A stretch of DNA of 64,000 nt from Cervus elaphus (GCF_910594005.1 NC_057845.1:5800001-5864000), one strand, 5' to 3'. Counted from the stretch's first letter, positions 32,840-44,165 are shown. Notes: generated by a model not told the origin, from the letters alone. Numbers and translations are program-made.

Positions 32840-33765
32840 ATGACTACCTATATTGAGCATTTTTTTCAAGTGTTTATTTTCCATCCATTGATCTTTTGGG
32901 TGAAGTATCTGTTCACATTTTTTGCCCACACACAAATAGTTTACTTTCTTATTAATGAATCTTGAACTTTCTTTGTATATTCTGTTTACAAGTTCTTTAT
33001 CAGAAATATGATTTGAAAACATTGTCTTCCCAGTTGTGAGTTGTTTTTTCATTCTCTTACAGGGACTTCTGAAGAACAAAAAACTAGTAATTTTTTTAAA
33101 TATTGAGAGACTTCCCTGATGGTCCAATGTTTAAGACTCCACGCTTCCACTGCAGGGGGCACAGATTTGATCCCTGGTCAGGGAACTAATACCCCACATG
33201 TGTGAAACAAGTGTGAGGTGCAACAAGTGTGAGGTGATACCTCCTGTGGTTTTGATTTTCCCTCCCCTGATGATTAGTAACATTGAGACTTTTTTTTCAT
33301 CCACCTGTTGCACATTTGTTTGTCTTCTTTGGAAAAATGTCTGTTCAAACCCTTAGCCTATTGTTTGATCAGGTTATTAATTTTTTCAGTGTTGAGTTAT
33401 AGAAGTTCCTTATACATTTTGGAGATTATCCACATAGAAGATATATGCTTTGCAAATATTTTCTCCAACTCCATGTATTGCCTTTTTACTTTGTTGATTG
33501 CTCCTTTTGCTGTGAAGAAACTTTTTAGCTTAATGTAGTCTTGTATGGTTTTGGTTTTATTGTCTGTGCTTTTGATATCATTTTCATAAAATCATTGTCA
33601 AGATCTATGTTATGATGCTTATTCCTTATGTTTTCTTCTAGGAGTTTCAAAGCTTTAGATCTTATGGTTAAGTGTTTCATCCTAGTTGATTTTCTTATGT
33701 TACATGTGAGCACATTTTCTTTCATTTGCATGTGGATATCCAGTTATTCCAACGATGTTGAAACA
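32840..33765 (-). mobile_element. Old L1 3' fragments, two copies of the same region
   Basis: 32840-33100 and 33216-33765 both read reversed L1 ('gaacttctttgtatattctg'-type and 'atgtctgttcaaacccttag'). They cover overlapping parts of L1, so they are separate insertions or a duplication, divided by the SINE at 33107. Confidence 0.75.
33107..33215 (+). mobile_element. CHR/tRNA-Glu SINE, short
   Basis: 'gacttccctgatggtccaat', box B 'gatttgatccctggtcaggg'. Followed by a direct repeat of 'acaagtgtgaggtg' spanning the L1 junction (about 33208-33236). Confidence 0.85.
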
Positions 33766-33769
33766 ACTA

Positions 33770-35000
33770 AAACATTCTTAATTTAATGGAGTCTGAGTTA
33801 ACAATTTTTCTTTCATGGATCATATTTTAGGTGTTTTGTTCTTTTTTATTCTGTATTATATAATACTTTCTTATTCTATAAATTTTTATTTACTTTATTT
33901 TGTTTTATGATTACTTTGATAATGTAAATTACTTCATTGATGTTCAGTGTGCAGTGTTAAATCAGCCTTGCATTCTTTGCAAACCCCATTTAGTCACAAT
34001 ATATTATTCCTTTTACATATTGTTGAATTCAGCTTGCTAAAACTTTTTCCTATTTTCTTCTTTTTTTATTGACATACAGCCAATTTACAATATTATATTA
34101 GTTTCAAAGTGTACAATATAATGATTCAAAAATTTTATATAGGCTATATTTCTTTTAAAGTTATTATAAAGTATTGGCTATATTCCCTGTGTTGTAATAA
34201 TATATCCTCGTAGCTTATTTATTTTATGATAGTACTTTGTACTTCTTAAACCCCTACCCCTCTCTTGCCCCTCCCCACTTCCATCTCCCCAATGGCAACT
34301 ACTAGCTTGTTCTTTATATCTGTGAATCTGTTTCTTTTTTATTACATTCACCAATTTGCTTTATTTTTTACACTCCACATGTAAGTGATATCATACAGGG
34401 CTTGTCTTCCTCTCTCTGACATTTCACTTAGTGTAGCACCCTCCAAGTCCAGCCATGTAGCTGCAAACAGCATTATTGCATTCTTTTTATGGCTGAGTAA
34501 TAGCCCATTGTATATCTATACCACATCCTCTTTAACCATTCATCTGTTGGTGAACACTTTGGTTGCTGCCATATCTTGGCAATTATAATAATGCTTCTAT
34601 GAACGTTGGGATGCATGTATCTTTTCAAATGAGTGTTTTCAAGGTTTTTGTTTTTGTTTTTAGATATATGCCCAAGAGTGGATTTGTTGGGTCATATGGT
34701 AGTTCTTTTTTTAGTTTTTGGAAAAACTTTCATATTGTTTTCCAAAGTGGCTATTTCAATTTAATTCCCATGAACAGTGTATGAGAGTTCGCTGAAGGAA
34801 AGTTTTAAACTGGATATTAAATTTCATTAATAGACATATTGCTAACTACGTTACCTACTTCTTTCTGGATGAACTTCAGTATTTACCAATGGTGTCCTTT
34901 TCATTGAAATTACAAATATATTGGCATAAAATTATTCATAATATGTCCTTTAAATATCTATAGCATCTGTAGTGATTTGGACCTCTTTCATTCTTAATAT
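33770..35000 (-). mobile_element. Old L1 ORF2 containing a second L1 3' end
   Basis: 33770-34049 and 34795-35000 are reversed L1 ORF2 ('aaatcagccttgcattctt', 'gaccagagatttgg'-type decayed text). Between them 34050-34790 is a reversed L1 3' UTR/ORF2 tail ('ttattgacatacagccaatt', 'ggtgaacactttggttgct'). L1 nested in L1; no open frame. Confidence 0.7.
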
Positions 35001-35009
35001 TGGTATCTC

Positions 35010-36915
35010 TTTTTTTTAAATAAAATTTTAATTTTAGAATAGTTTTAGATTTACAGAAAATTTATGAAGATAGTACAGAGGATTCCTATATGCCCCACCT
35101 ACTGTCCCCTATTATTAACAACTTCCATTAGTATAATAAACTTGTCAATTAATGAACACATGTTGATACATCTTTATTAGCTGAAGTCCATGCTTTACTC
35201 TGTATATTGTCACCCTGCTTATTTAACTTTTTTTCAGAGTACATCATACTAAATGCTGGGCTGGATGAAGCACAAGCTGGAATCAAGATTGCAGGGAGAA
35301 ACACCAATAAATACCAGAAATATCAATAACCTCAGATATGCAGATGATAACACCCTTACAGCAGAAAGCAAAGAACTAAAGAGCCTCTTGATGAAAGTGA
35401 AAGAGGAGAGTGAAACAGTTGGCTTAAAGCTCAACATTCAGAAAACTAAGATCATGGCATCCAGTCCCATCACTTCATGGCAAATAGATGGGGAAACAGT
35501 GGAAACAGTGAGAGACTTTATTTCTGGGGGCTCCGAAATCACTGCAGATGGTGACTGCAGCCATGAAATTAAAAGACACTGCTCCTTGGAAGAAAAACTA
35601 TGACCAGCGTAGACAGCATATTAAAAAGCAGACATTACTTTGCCAGTAAAGGTCTGTCTAGTCAAAACTACGGCTTTTCCAGTAGTCATGTGTGGATGTG
35701 AGAGTTGGACTATAAGGAAAGCTGAGCACTGAAGAACTGATGCTTTTGAACTGTGGTGTTGGAGAAGACTCTTGAGATTCCCTTGGACTGCAAGGAGATC
35801 CAACCAGTCCATTCTGAAGGGAATCAGTCCTGAATATTCATTGGAAGGACTGATGCTGAAGCTGAAACTCCAATACTTTGGCCACCTGATTCGAAGAACT
35901 GAATTCACTGGAAAAGATCCTAGTGCTGGGAAAGATTGGAGGCAGGAGGAGAAAGGGACAACAGAGGATGAGATGGTTGGATGGCATCACTGACTAGACG
36001 GACATGAGTTTGAGTAAGCTCCGGGAGTTGATGATGGACAGGGAGGCCTGGAGTGCTGCAGTCCATGGGGTCGCAAAGAGTCAGACACAACTGAGCGACT
36101 GAACTGAACTGAACTGATACTTTACTCAGTATAATAATTTTTTTTTAACTCATCATTTTTATGTTCCAAATTCCAACCAGGATATCACATTACATTTTGT
36201 CATCGTTGCTTCTTAGGCTCATCTTGCTGTGACAGTTTCTCAGATTCTCCTTGCTTTTGATGACTTTGATACTTCTGCAGAATACTCACTAGGAAATTTT
36301 TAGAATGTACCTCAGTTTGAGTTTGAAGTTTGCCTGAAGTTTGTCTCTGATTGAACAGGGTTTATGGATTTGGGGAAGAAAAACCAGTGAGACAAAGTAC
36401 CGTTCTTATCGCTTTATATTGGATACACACCATTAATATGACATCACTACTGATGCCGACTTTGACCACTGGCTAAGGTCACATGTGTCAGGACTCTCGA
36501 CAAGTTAGCCTTATCTCCTCTGTTTCCACAGCTTACTCTTTAGAAGAAAGCCTCTGCACGTTGCGAATTTAAGGAGTAGGTTGTTACGCTCCATCTCCTT
36601 GAGGATATAGCAGGTACATAAATTTTTTGGAATTTTTCGGCACAGGAGATTTTTTTTCCCTCATTTATTTATTCTGTCACTTATTATATTAGTATGTACT
36701 CATGGATATTTATGTTATACTTTAAGTTATAACCCAATGTACGTTCATCATCTTGTGCTCAGACTGTCCGGCTTTGGCCACTAGGAGCTCTTGCTGCGGT
36801 GCCCCTTTGACACGTCTCCACCGTTGACGGGGTGGCAGTTGGAACAGGGATTTTTGGTAAGCACATCCTTATGTTCTGGCACCACAAGATGCTCCAGGTT
36901 CATCTTGGATATTTC
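35010..36915 (-). repeat. Ancient dispersed repeat, split by BovB
   Basis: 35010-35200 ('tttagatttacagaaaattt', 'ctgtcccctattattaaca') and 36128-36915 ('ttcttaggctcatcttgctg', 'tggatatttatgttatac', 'accacaagatgctccaggtt') form one mammalian-wide repeat, probably an old L1-class 3' region. Name not certain. Confidence 0.6.
35201..36119 (+). mobile_element. BovB 3' half
   Basis: Enters ORF2 at 'gtcaccctgcttatttaac' and runs to the tail (GAACT)n. 8-bp TSD CTTTACTC (35193-35200 and 36120-36127). The plus frame 35253-35603 keeps RYADDNTL, so the RT motif YADD is intact, but a small insertion disrupts the reading frame upstream and stops follow downstream. Confidence 0.94.
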
Positions 36916-36949
36916 CTACCTCAGTCTTAAAAGCAGATATCTTTTTCCT

Positions 36950-37630
36950 CTTTATCAGTCTAATAATAACAAATTAAGTTCAAAAGGGAAATATCTCCAG
37001 ACTTGGTTAATATGGAGGCTAAACAACATCAAGGACCTGAAACCGTGCGGGGCCCTGTGGGACTCCCAAGCACTGAGACCCTTCTGTCCCCTCTTTCTTT
37101 AAGGCAAGACTCCAGCTTCCCCGACCTTCCCTGAGTTCCAAAGGCTGGATTCCAACAGTTGCTAATCATGGGAGGAGCAGCCAAGAACTCTCCTGAGGCA
37201 AGATTAAAGAGACCAGAGAAGCTCATCAAGATTAGGAGACCCGGCCACCTGAGCTTTGTGTGTCTGACTCTTTGCAACCCCAGGGACTGCAGCTCACCAG
37301 ACTTCCCTGTCCTTCACCATCTCCCAGAGTTTGCCCAAACTCCTGTGCATTGAGTTGATGATGCCATCCAGCCGTCTCCTCCTCTGAGATTAAGGGGCTG
37401 CAGACTCTGTTCACAGCCTCATCCTGTCAGAGACCCCAGCTGTGACTCACTGTTACAAAAGCCCTCAGCAAGTTCTCTGGGGTAGGGACACATAGGTTTT
37501 CTAGGCAGAAGCCCAGTGTGTCTCGCTTTGCCTGACAATAAAGCTATACTTTTCTAATTCACCCAAAACTCGTGGTTCGGCACTGGTGCACAGAGAGGCC
37601 GAGCCTTCAGTAATAGACTTTAGGTGGGCT
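36950..37630 (+). mobile_element. LTR-like element with AATAAA, split by BovB tip
   Basis: The downstream part has a polyadenylation signal AATAAA (37537-37542) followed by 'gctatacttttctaattcac' and a U5-like 'ggttcggcactggtgcacag', typical of a ruminant ERV LTR. No internal retroviral genes are next to it. The 5' boundary is approximate. Confidence 0.6.
37256..37389 (-). mobile_element. BovB 3' tip inside LTR
   Basis: 'tgtgtgtctgactctttgca' to 'gccgtctcctcctctgag'. About 130 bp only, reversed. Confidence 0.82.
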
Positions 37631-37738
37631 CCTCCAATGGTCCCAAAAAGGCTACCACGGCTCCAGGCATCGCCTCTTCACAATCCATACAAGAAGCTGA
37701 AGAAGGAGCATGCCCACTTCTTTCAAAAGCAAAAGAAA

Positions 37739-37948
37739 ACTTCCCCTTGTGGCTCAGTCAGTAAAGAATCTGCCTGCAATGCAGGAGACCTGGGTTCGAT
37801 TCCTGGGAAGATCCCCTGGAGAAGGAAATAGCAACCCACTCCAGTATTCTTGCCTGGAGAATCCCATGGACAGAGGAGCCTGGCAGGACTACAGTCCATG
37901 AGGTCACAAGAGTAGGACATGACTTAGTGATTAAACCACCACCGCCAA
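37739..37948 (+). mobile_element. Bov-tA SINE
   Basis: Forward copy with a box-B-proximal deletion ('ggttcgattcctgggaagat'). Ends 'gattaaaccaccaccgcca'. Confidence 0.9.
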
Positions 37949-37949
37949 G

Positions 37950-38200
37950 ATCCCTACCAGATTTCTCCTCTGATCTCATTGGTCCAAATTGTGTCACAGA
38001 CTCATTCATTAACCAAACCCTGGAAAGAGTGAACAAGATTTCCATGTTCTGGGTCTGGGGCCACTGCAAGGCCATCCAAATCTGAATAGCTTCACCATAC
38101 TTTGGGGGGTAAATAAAAACGGGATTTTGTTCACATGGAATAGGGAAGGGGTTACCAGCTGTTTGTAGGGGGTTAACAGTGTCTACCATAGAAAGTGATG
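37950..38200 (-). repeat. Old repeat, unassigned
   Basis: 'gatctcattggtccaaattg' and 'ggtaaataaaaacgggattt' resemble a family seen again near 39060-39400. Name not known to me. Confidence 0.4.
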
Positions 38201-38271
38201 ATAGATATCTCAGAAATGTCCCTGCACTGATAGAAGAGACGTCAGTCAGTTGCTAGGATTTAGGCAGAAAG

Positions 38272-38342
38272 GGAAATCTGGCGAGCTGCAGTCCATGGGG
38301 TCGCAAAGAGTCGGACAGGGCTGAGCGAATGAACAACAACAG
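38272..38342 (+). mobile_element. BovB/Bov-tA 3' tail fragment
   Basis: 'gcgagctgcagtccatgggg' 'tcgcaaagagtcggacaggg' and 'gcgaatgaacaacaaca'. Only the last ~70 bp of the shared 3' end. Confidence 0.85.
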
Positions 38343-38344
38343 AT

Positions 38345-39610
38345 GTGTTGGGTTGGGGAGGGGTCATAGAGTCTTTACTGGGTGTCTTGAAAAGCCAGAG
38401 TGTTACAAAAAAGCACTCTTTCATCCTTTCTTTCCCTTTTCTTACATTGTCTTTGTCACTTTAACAACTGCCCTCCTCCACCCCTCCAAATTCTTTTATG
38501 AGTTTTCTTGCTTGAGGTCTTTTTCCTTCAAGTTTCTAAATTACCAGCCTCCCTCTGGGCACCAAACAAAATGGTAAGAAAGAATCTGTAAAAGGCCCTC
38601 GGGATTACGATGAAGGAGTTCAGGTCTCTGCCCTCCGTCCTGGAATATTTCTGATCTCTTGACAAAGGCACAATGAGAGTCAACAAAGGAGAAATTTCTT
38701 TATTCCAAACCAATAGTCATGAAGCATGTGGGCTCAAGGAAAGTAGGAAGGGGGTAGGAGGGAAAAAACTGAAAATATGACTCTGTCTTCAAGATTTACA
38801 ACACATAAAAAAATTAGAGAACAAAGCCGTGTTTCCACTGGTGCCCAACACAACATATTACACTCCAGATACGTTCACCTCTCCTTCCTCTTTTCTCCTC
38901 ATTGTGCTTATTATAGCGGTTAGCATGTGGTCAGCTAGAGGCAATGAAAACCTAGGGGTTACTTTTTTCACATATTAAGAAACCCAGAGGGAAAGCCCTG
39001 CTGCCCTTAGTTCAGCTCATTAAGAACACAGCTCTTTCTACTCCGCCACTCTCTGTTGATTGGCTTTTTATGTCTGTTGCTTCATGGTCACAAGATGGCT
39101 GACACAGCACCTGAACTCATGGCTACTTTCAAAGTCAGGATGCAGTGAGGCAGCCAGATAGAGAGGGCTGATGTTCCTGCCTTCCATCAAGGGACTCAAA
39201 ATACTTTTCCCAAGCCTTCACCAGACTTTCCCTTTGTCTGACTAACCAACTTGGTCACAGGACCCTTTACTGGCTGTAGCAAAAATGAGTGCCTAGCAGT
39301 TTTAACTTAACCATGATTGGTTTAAAACCAATCACAATTTATTCGTAAGAGTTGGGCACATTGCTACCCTCCAAAAAAATGGGGGGGGGGGGGGGGCAGA
39401 GAAATGGCAGGTAACCCGGTCTGCCAAGCTCATCTACGCATGTGCCTTACATCCTGTTCACCTCATCTGTAGAGGCTTCACTGACCTCCTCCTCTTACTT
39501 AGGATCAGTTCGTACTTCAAGACCCCAGCTGACTGCACTGCCTCTAGGACACACCTAGCACCTACAGCCCCACTGCAAGAGGAGGGCTCAGCTGACCCAG
39601 GCCTCTAGCC
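38345..39610. other. No gene seen; includes G16 run and old repeat
   Basis: 38345-39000 is unclassified. 39060-39400 looks like an old repeat ('cacaagatggctgacacagc', 'aaaaccaatcacaatttatt'). 39381-39396 is an uninterrupted run of 16 G. No exon recognised. Confidence 0.45.
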
Positions 39611-39613
39611 CAG

Positions 39614-39933
39614 GGTTGTTCAGTCACTCAGTCACGTCTGGGCTTCCCTGTCCTTCACTATCTCCCAGAGTATTCATGTCTATTGAGTCAGTGATGCCAT
39701 CCAACCGTCCCATCCTCTGTCGTCCCCTTCCCCGCCTGCCCCCAATCCTCCCCAGCATCAGGGTCTTTTCCAATGAGTCGACTCTTCACATCAGGTGTCC
39801 AAAATATTGGAACTTCGGCTACAGCATCAGTCCTTCCAATAAATACTCAGGGTTGATCTCCTTTAGGATGGACTGGTTTGATCTCCTTGCTGTCCAAGGG
39901 ACTCTCAAGAGTCTTCTCCAGCACCACAGTTCA
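39614..39933 (-). mobile_element. BovB 3' end
   Basis: Reversed, from 'gttgttcagtcactcagtca' to 'gtcttctccagcaccacag'. About 30 bp near the 3' end is missing (jump from 'cacgtctg' to 'ggcttccctgtcc'). Confidence 0.9.
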
Positions 39934-39935
39934 GT

Positions 39936-40219
39936 GGAAGAGTCTGATTTCCTGGGTTTGAATTCCCAGTCAAGCCTCTTTCTAGTTTTGGCTTTCAGAA
40001 ATTGTTTGACCTTCCAGGAGTGAGGACATTTCAGTTTCCATATGTGTCCAAAGAACATGCATAGAGGGACTGGCCCAAAGCTGTCTTCAGTTTTAAAAAA
40101 ATGACGGGGGTGGGGATGGCTGGATCATATCTACCTTCACAGAATCACTAAGAAGATTAAATGAGAGGACATATATGAAAAGAGTGAATGGCTCCTGGCA
40201 TATAGTAAATGTTTATTGC
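39936..40219 (+). mobile_element. MIR SINE, well preserved
   Basis: 'gggtttgaattcccagtcaa', 'aagattaaatgagaggacat' and 'ggctcctggcatatagtaaa' track the full MIR consensus order. A fragment of ~280 bp with a small insertion in the middle. Confidence 0.88.
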
Positions 40220-40227
40220 TCCTACTA

Positions 40228-40350
40228 CTGCTAGGTCGCTTCAGTTGTGTCCGACTCTGTGCGAACCCATAGACGGCAGCCCACCAGGCTCCCCTGTCCC
40301 TGGGATTCTCCAGGCAAGAACACTGGAATGGGTTGCCATTTCCTTCTCCA
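40228..40350 (-). mobile_element. Bov-tA SINE, head missing
   Basis: Reversed body only ('tgctaggtcgcttcagttgt' to 'gccatttccttctcca'). It stops exactly where a BovB tail begins, and the head does not reappear after the BovB. Confidence 0.88.
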
Positions 40351-40856
40351 TTCAGTTCAGTTCAGTTCAGTCTCTCAGTGGTGTCCGACTCTCTGCAGCC
40401 CCATGGACTGCAGCACGCAGTCTATCACCAACTCCCAGAGTTTACCCAAACTCATGTCCATCAAGTCAGTGATGCCATCCAACCATCTCTTCCTCTGTTG
40501 TCCCCTTCTGCTCCTGCCTTCAATCTTGCCCAGCATCAGGGTCTTTTCAAATGAGTCAGTTCTTCGAATCAGGTGGCCAAAGTATTGGAGTTTCAGCTTC
40601 AGCATCAGTCTTTCCAATGAACACCCAGGACTGATCTCCTTTAGGATGGACTGATTGGATCTCCTTGCAGTCCAAGGGACTCTCAAGAGTCTTCTCCAAC
40701 ACCATAGTTCAATAGCATCAACTCTTTGGTGCTCAGCTTTCTTTATAGTCCAACTCTCACATCCATACACGACTACTGGAAAAACTATAGCCTTGACTAG
40801 ATGGAACTTTGTTGGCAAAGTAATGTCTCTGCTTTTTAATATCCTATCACTATTCT
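40351..40856 (-). mobile_element. BovB 3' end with (TTCAG)4 tail
   Basis: The BovB tail repeat is visible as four TTCAG units (40351-40370). The minus frame 40375-40863 is a 162-codon C-terminal open stretch with FPVVVYGCESWTIKKAEH, VPWTARRSNQSILKEISP and GRSRRGQQRKRWLDGITD. One of the less damaged C-terminal frames in the window, but it has no RT core. Confidence 0.94.
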
Positions 40857-40859
40857 GCT

Positions 40860-41222
40860 TCAAAATTTTCAGTTGCTTCAGTCACCCTTATGGAAAAGGA
40901 TCAAGTCCAACCTGCTTACTCAGTCTGGCCTCTGCTACCTTTGGGACTCGGCTGTTCTGCTTGTGGCTCCACTGACCCTGTCTCTCACCAGCACACCTGC
41001 TCCTCCCACCCATTCATCCCTGCCCTGATCCAGGACTTTCTTCCTCCTGGGACCATCCTCTCTGCTCCTCTTACAAGCCAGACCAGGTAAGTTTCCCAGA
41101 GCGACAGGAAGTTGGAATATATGAGAACTCGCTCAAGGAAGACTTTTGGGAGCTGGCCAGCAGGAAAGCATCCTGTACCACCAAGACCACCTTACTTAGT
41201 ATTTGACTAGTATATGAGTATT
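40860..41222. other. No gene seen; unclassified
   Basis: CT-rich sequence without recognised repeat or exon. Confidence 0.4.
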
Positions 41223-41224
41223 TG

Positions 41225-41430
41225 TGGGAATTCCCTGGTAGCTCAGTTGGTAAAGAATCTGTCTGCAGTGCCACAGACCTGGCTTCAATCCCTGGGTCGG
41301 GAAGATCCCCTGGACAAGGAAATGGCAACCCACTCCCGTATTCTTGCCTGGAAAATCCCATGGACAGAGGACCCTGGTGGGCTAAGTTCATGAGGTCATG
41401 AGAGTCAGACACAACTTAGCAGCTAAACCA
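41225..41430 (+). mobile_element. Bov-tA SINE
   Basis: Forward, complete ('gaattccctggtagctcagt' to 'cacaacttagcagctaaac'). Confidence 0.92.
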
Positions 41431-41691
41431 CAAGGCCCCAGACTAAACTCCAGAGAAGTTCTGCGTCTGGGAAGGAGTGGGAAGCAGGGCTGCAACTCAG
41501 ACTGTGATACCCTGCACAGTCTGGAACTGTTTATACAGAAGAACATGTTCCTCAAGGAACCAAGCCCTTAGAACTCTGAAAGACCCCACAAGTACCCAGA
41601 ATCTACAACGTGCCCAGAGTTACAGGTGCAATCGCCTGAGATTCCTCGTTTAGTAATGAAGTATTTTCTTATATTCCTATGTATATATGCA

Positions 41692-42005
41692 GGGCTTCCC
41701 TGAAAGCTCAGTTGGTAAAGAATCCACCTGCAGTGCAGGAGCCCCCGGTTCGATTCCCGGGTTGGGACAATCCACTGGAGAAGGGATAAGCTATGCACTC
41801 CAGTATTCTTGGGCTTCCCTTGTGGCTCAGCTGGCAAAGAATTCGCCTGCAATGTGGGAGACCTCGGTTAGATCCCTGGGTTGGGAGGATCCCCTGGAGA
41901 GGGAAAGGCTACCCACTCCAGTATTCTGGCCTGGAGAATTCCATGGGCTGTATAGTCCATGGGGTCGCAAAGAGTCGGACACGACTGAGCGACTTTCATC
42001 TTCAC
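41692..42005 (+). mobile_element. Dimeric Bov-tA SINE
   Basis: Two tRNA-headed units in tandem: a first unit cut short at 'ctccagtattctt' (about 41812) joined to a full second unit starting 'gggcttcccttgtggctcag'. A single TSD, 'tatgtatatatgca' (41678-41691) and 'tatgtgtatatgca' (42006-42019), brackets both, so they moved as one. Confidence 0.93.
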
Positions 42006-42019
42006 TATGTGTATATGCA

Positions 42020-42734
42020 AGGTTAACCTGTTCCCCTTTTCTTTCTTCCAGCTCCTTCTCGCTCTCTATCTCTGCCCAGGCCTGCACCGCCGCCCATCCT
42101 CCCAGGCATCTTTCCTCCTCCTTGATGGTGGTCCTTACACCCTTCACACCGCACCGCCCCGCCACGGCCCCACTGCGCATGCTCAGATCCTGTTCCCACT
42201 CCTCCAGGCTCTGTACCTCGAGCCCCGCTACCTGCGTTCACTGTTCCTGCCTGCGGAGCCCAGACCCTTCCGTAACCCAGACGCCTTCACCTTCGTGCTC
42301 AGACACCCTCACCGGCTCCCCAGCGACTTCGTTCGGTGCAGACGTCTCACGCGAACCTCTGGATCCTGCCGCCAGTGCCCAGGTGCCTTTCAGTCCATCT
42401 CTCACCTGGCCTCCACCTCCCCCCTTTTCCTTTATTTAGAAACATGTCATATATTCCAGAGTGCTCCTAAGAGATGTCCGAATTGATCCTACAGAGACCA
42501 CACCTGTGAAACATCCATTCGCGGTAAGACTCGAGGGGTACGTCGCGGCCGTTGGATGGCCACTCACCTCTCTGCTCCCCGCTCCCCCGCTCCCAATCAC
42601 CCATTCCCCTCCTGACGCCAAGAGTTGACACTCTCCCGACATTTGCAGAACCATTCCCGTGAATTCTTTACAAGTTTGCACCTGTTCCTAAACGCCATAT
42701 TTATTGTGCTATGACTTTTGAATGACCTTTTTCT
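42020..42734 (+). other. CpG-rich block, possible exon/CpG island; no gene recognised
   Basis: 42052-42560 is GC- and CpG-rich without a SINE to explain it. A plus frame (42007-42486, 159 codons) stays open. A pyrimidine tract ending in AG at 42050-42051 ('cttttctttcttccag') and an AG|GT at 42381-42384 could delimit an exon of about 331 bp. The product is Ser/Pro/Leu/Arg-rich with no domain I recognise; an overlapping frame in another phase is also open. Candidate only. Confidence 0.35.
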
Positions 42735-42955
42735 AAAATATAATTCATAAACCATGCAGTTGATTCATTTAAAGTGTACAGTTCAATGGTTTTAGTATAT
42801 TTAAGTTAACCATCATCTCAACCTAATTTTAGGAAACTTTATCATCCCAAAGAGAAGCCCTGCCCCCCAACCCTGGACAGCCCGTAATCAACTTTCTATC
42901 CCTATAGATTTGCCTATTTTAGGCTATTTCATATGAAAGGAATTATGCTCATTTG
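42735..42955 (-). mobile_element. Old L1 3' region
   Basis: 'aaatataattcataaaccat', 'tttaaagtgtacagttcaat' and 'gatttgcctattttaggct' are the reversed pattern of old mammalian L1 3' sequence. Confidence 0.7.
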
Positions 42956-42965
42956 CCCCCGCCCT

Positions 42966-43077
42966 CCTTTTTTTTTCTTTTTTTTGCATGCGGGATCCTA
43001 GTTCCCAACCCAGGGATGGAACCACGTCCGTGCGGTGGATGGGCCAAGTCTTAACCACTGGACCGCCAGGGAGGCCC
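42966..43077 (-). mobile_element. CHR/tRNA-Glu SINE, short
   Basis: T-run, 'cctagttcccaacccaggga' and 'cttaaccactggaccgccag'; reversed. Confidence 0.88.
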
Positions 43078-43497
43078 TCATTGGCCTTTTGCACACTCTG
43101 CTCTCACAGAACTGGGCCCCTTTTCTCCCCTCTTTTGCAGAAGGAGCACTTCCTCGTTCTGTCTGGAGAGCGCCCCTGCCCACTGCTACCCAGCCAGGAC
43201 TGTCAGTTTCTACAGGACCCAACCCCAGACCTGTCTTCTGTGAAGCCATTCCTCTTTTCCACCCCACCCTGATGGTGGGTGGTGCTTCCCTCATCAAACT
43301 CTCAAAATAATCTGCGAGTCCGTTTGTCTAGGAGGGCAGGGAGTCCAGTGTCTCCTCATCAGCCTGTCGGCCCTGGGAAGGCTGAGGACCTTGCTGGCTC
43401 AGCTCTCTGTTGGTCCCCAGAGCCAGCTCCAAGCCTGGCACGTGGCAGGTGTCCAGGTGTGTTTGCAGAGAGACTGAGGCACATGCGTGTCACTCTT
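43078..43497. other. No gene seen; GC-rich, unclassified
   Basis: Overlapping short frames in several phases, none with a known domain. A 'cctcttttgcag' acceptor-like string at 43130-43141 is not enough for an exon call. Confidence 0.4.
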
Positions 43498-43508
43498 AGA
43501 TCATCATC

Positions 43509-43734
43509 CTGTGTGTGTTTGTGTATGTGTGCGTGCACAATCAGCTGTGTCCAACTCTGCATCCCCCATGGACTGTAGCCCGCCAGGTTCCTCTGTCCAT
43601 GGGATTCTCCAGGCAAAAATACCAGAGTGGGTTGCCATGGCCTCCTCCAGGGGATCTTCCTGACCCAGGGATCGAACCTGCGTCTCTTGCGTCTCCTGCA
43701 TTAGCAGGTGGGCTCTTCATCAGCAGGGCAGCCC
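43509..43734 (-). mobile_element. Bov-tA SINE
   Basis: Perfect 11-bp TSD AGATCATCATC (43498-43508 and 43735-43745). A TG-rich tail follows the left TSD (43509-43530). Reversed. Confidence 0.95.
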
Positions 43735-43745
43735 AGATCATCATC

Positions 43746-44164
43746 ATGCATGCATATAACCAGTTCTCCAGAGAGACATTTGTGAGACACAATCAGGAGT
43801 GATGTTTTCTTTCCCTGACCTGCTCTGTGGTTGGCTCATCTCCTGCTCCCAGGTGAAATCTCAGGCAGTCCTGATGGCTTCCTGCTCACTCTCTGATGCT
43901 GAATCTCCAGTGTCCGCTGCATTCAGGAGCCCAACCTCCATTTCAAAGTTAAAACTCCTGCCCAGCTCAGTTGAGCTCTCCTTCTGGCCAGCACGTGGAA
44001 GCAAGCGGTTGCTTTCTTCACTCCTTCCCTCCCCTTGCTGGCTGCACTTTGACCTCTCCAAGGTCAGAATCAAGAGGAGGCAGAGGTAAACAGCCACTGG
44101 GCATGGCCCCTGTGTGACACCAACTCTTTCTCTGAGCCTCTCTCCCGTTCCCCCATTCCCCATG
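43746..44164. other. No gene seen; unclassified
   Basis: No recognised repeat. Short frames on both strands without family resemblance. Confidence 0.4.
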
Positions 44165-44165
44165 C

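Noticed and set aside
41687..42439. 250-codon plus frame as a gene
   Set aside because: Its first ~100 codons are translated Bov-tA SINE. Only the CpG-rich 3' part is of interest and is reported separately.
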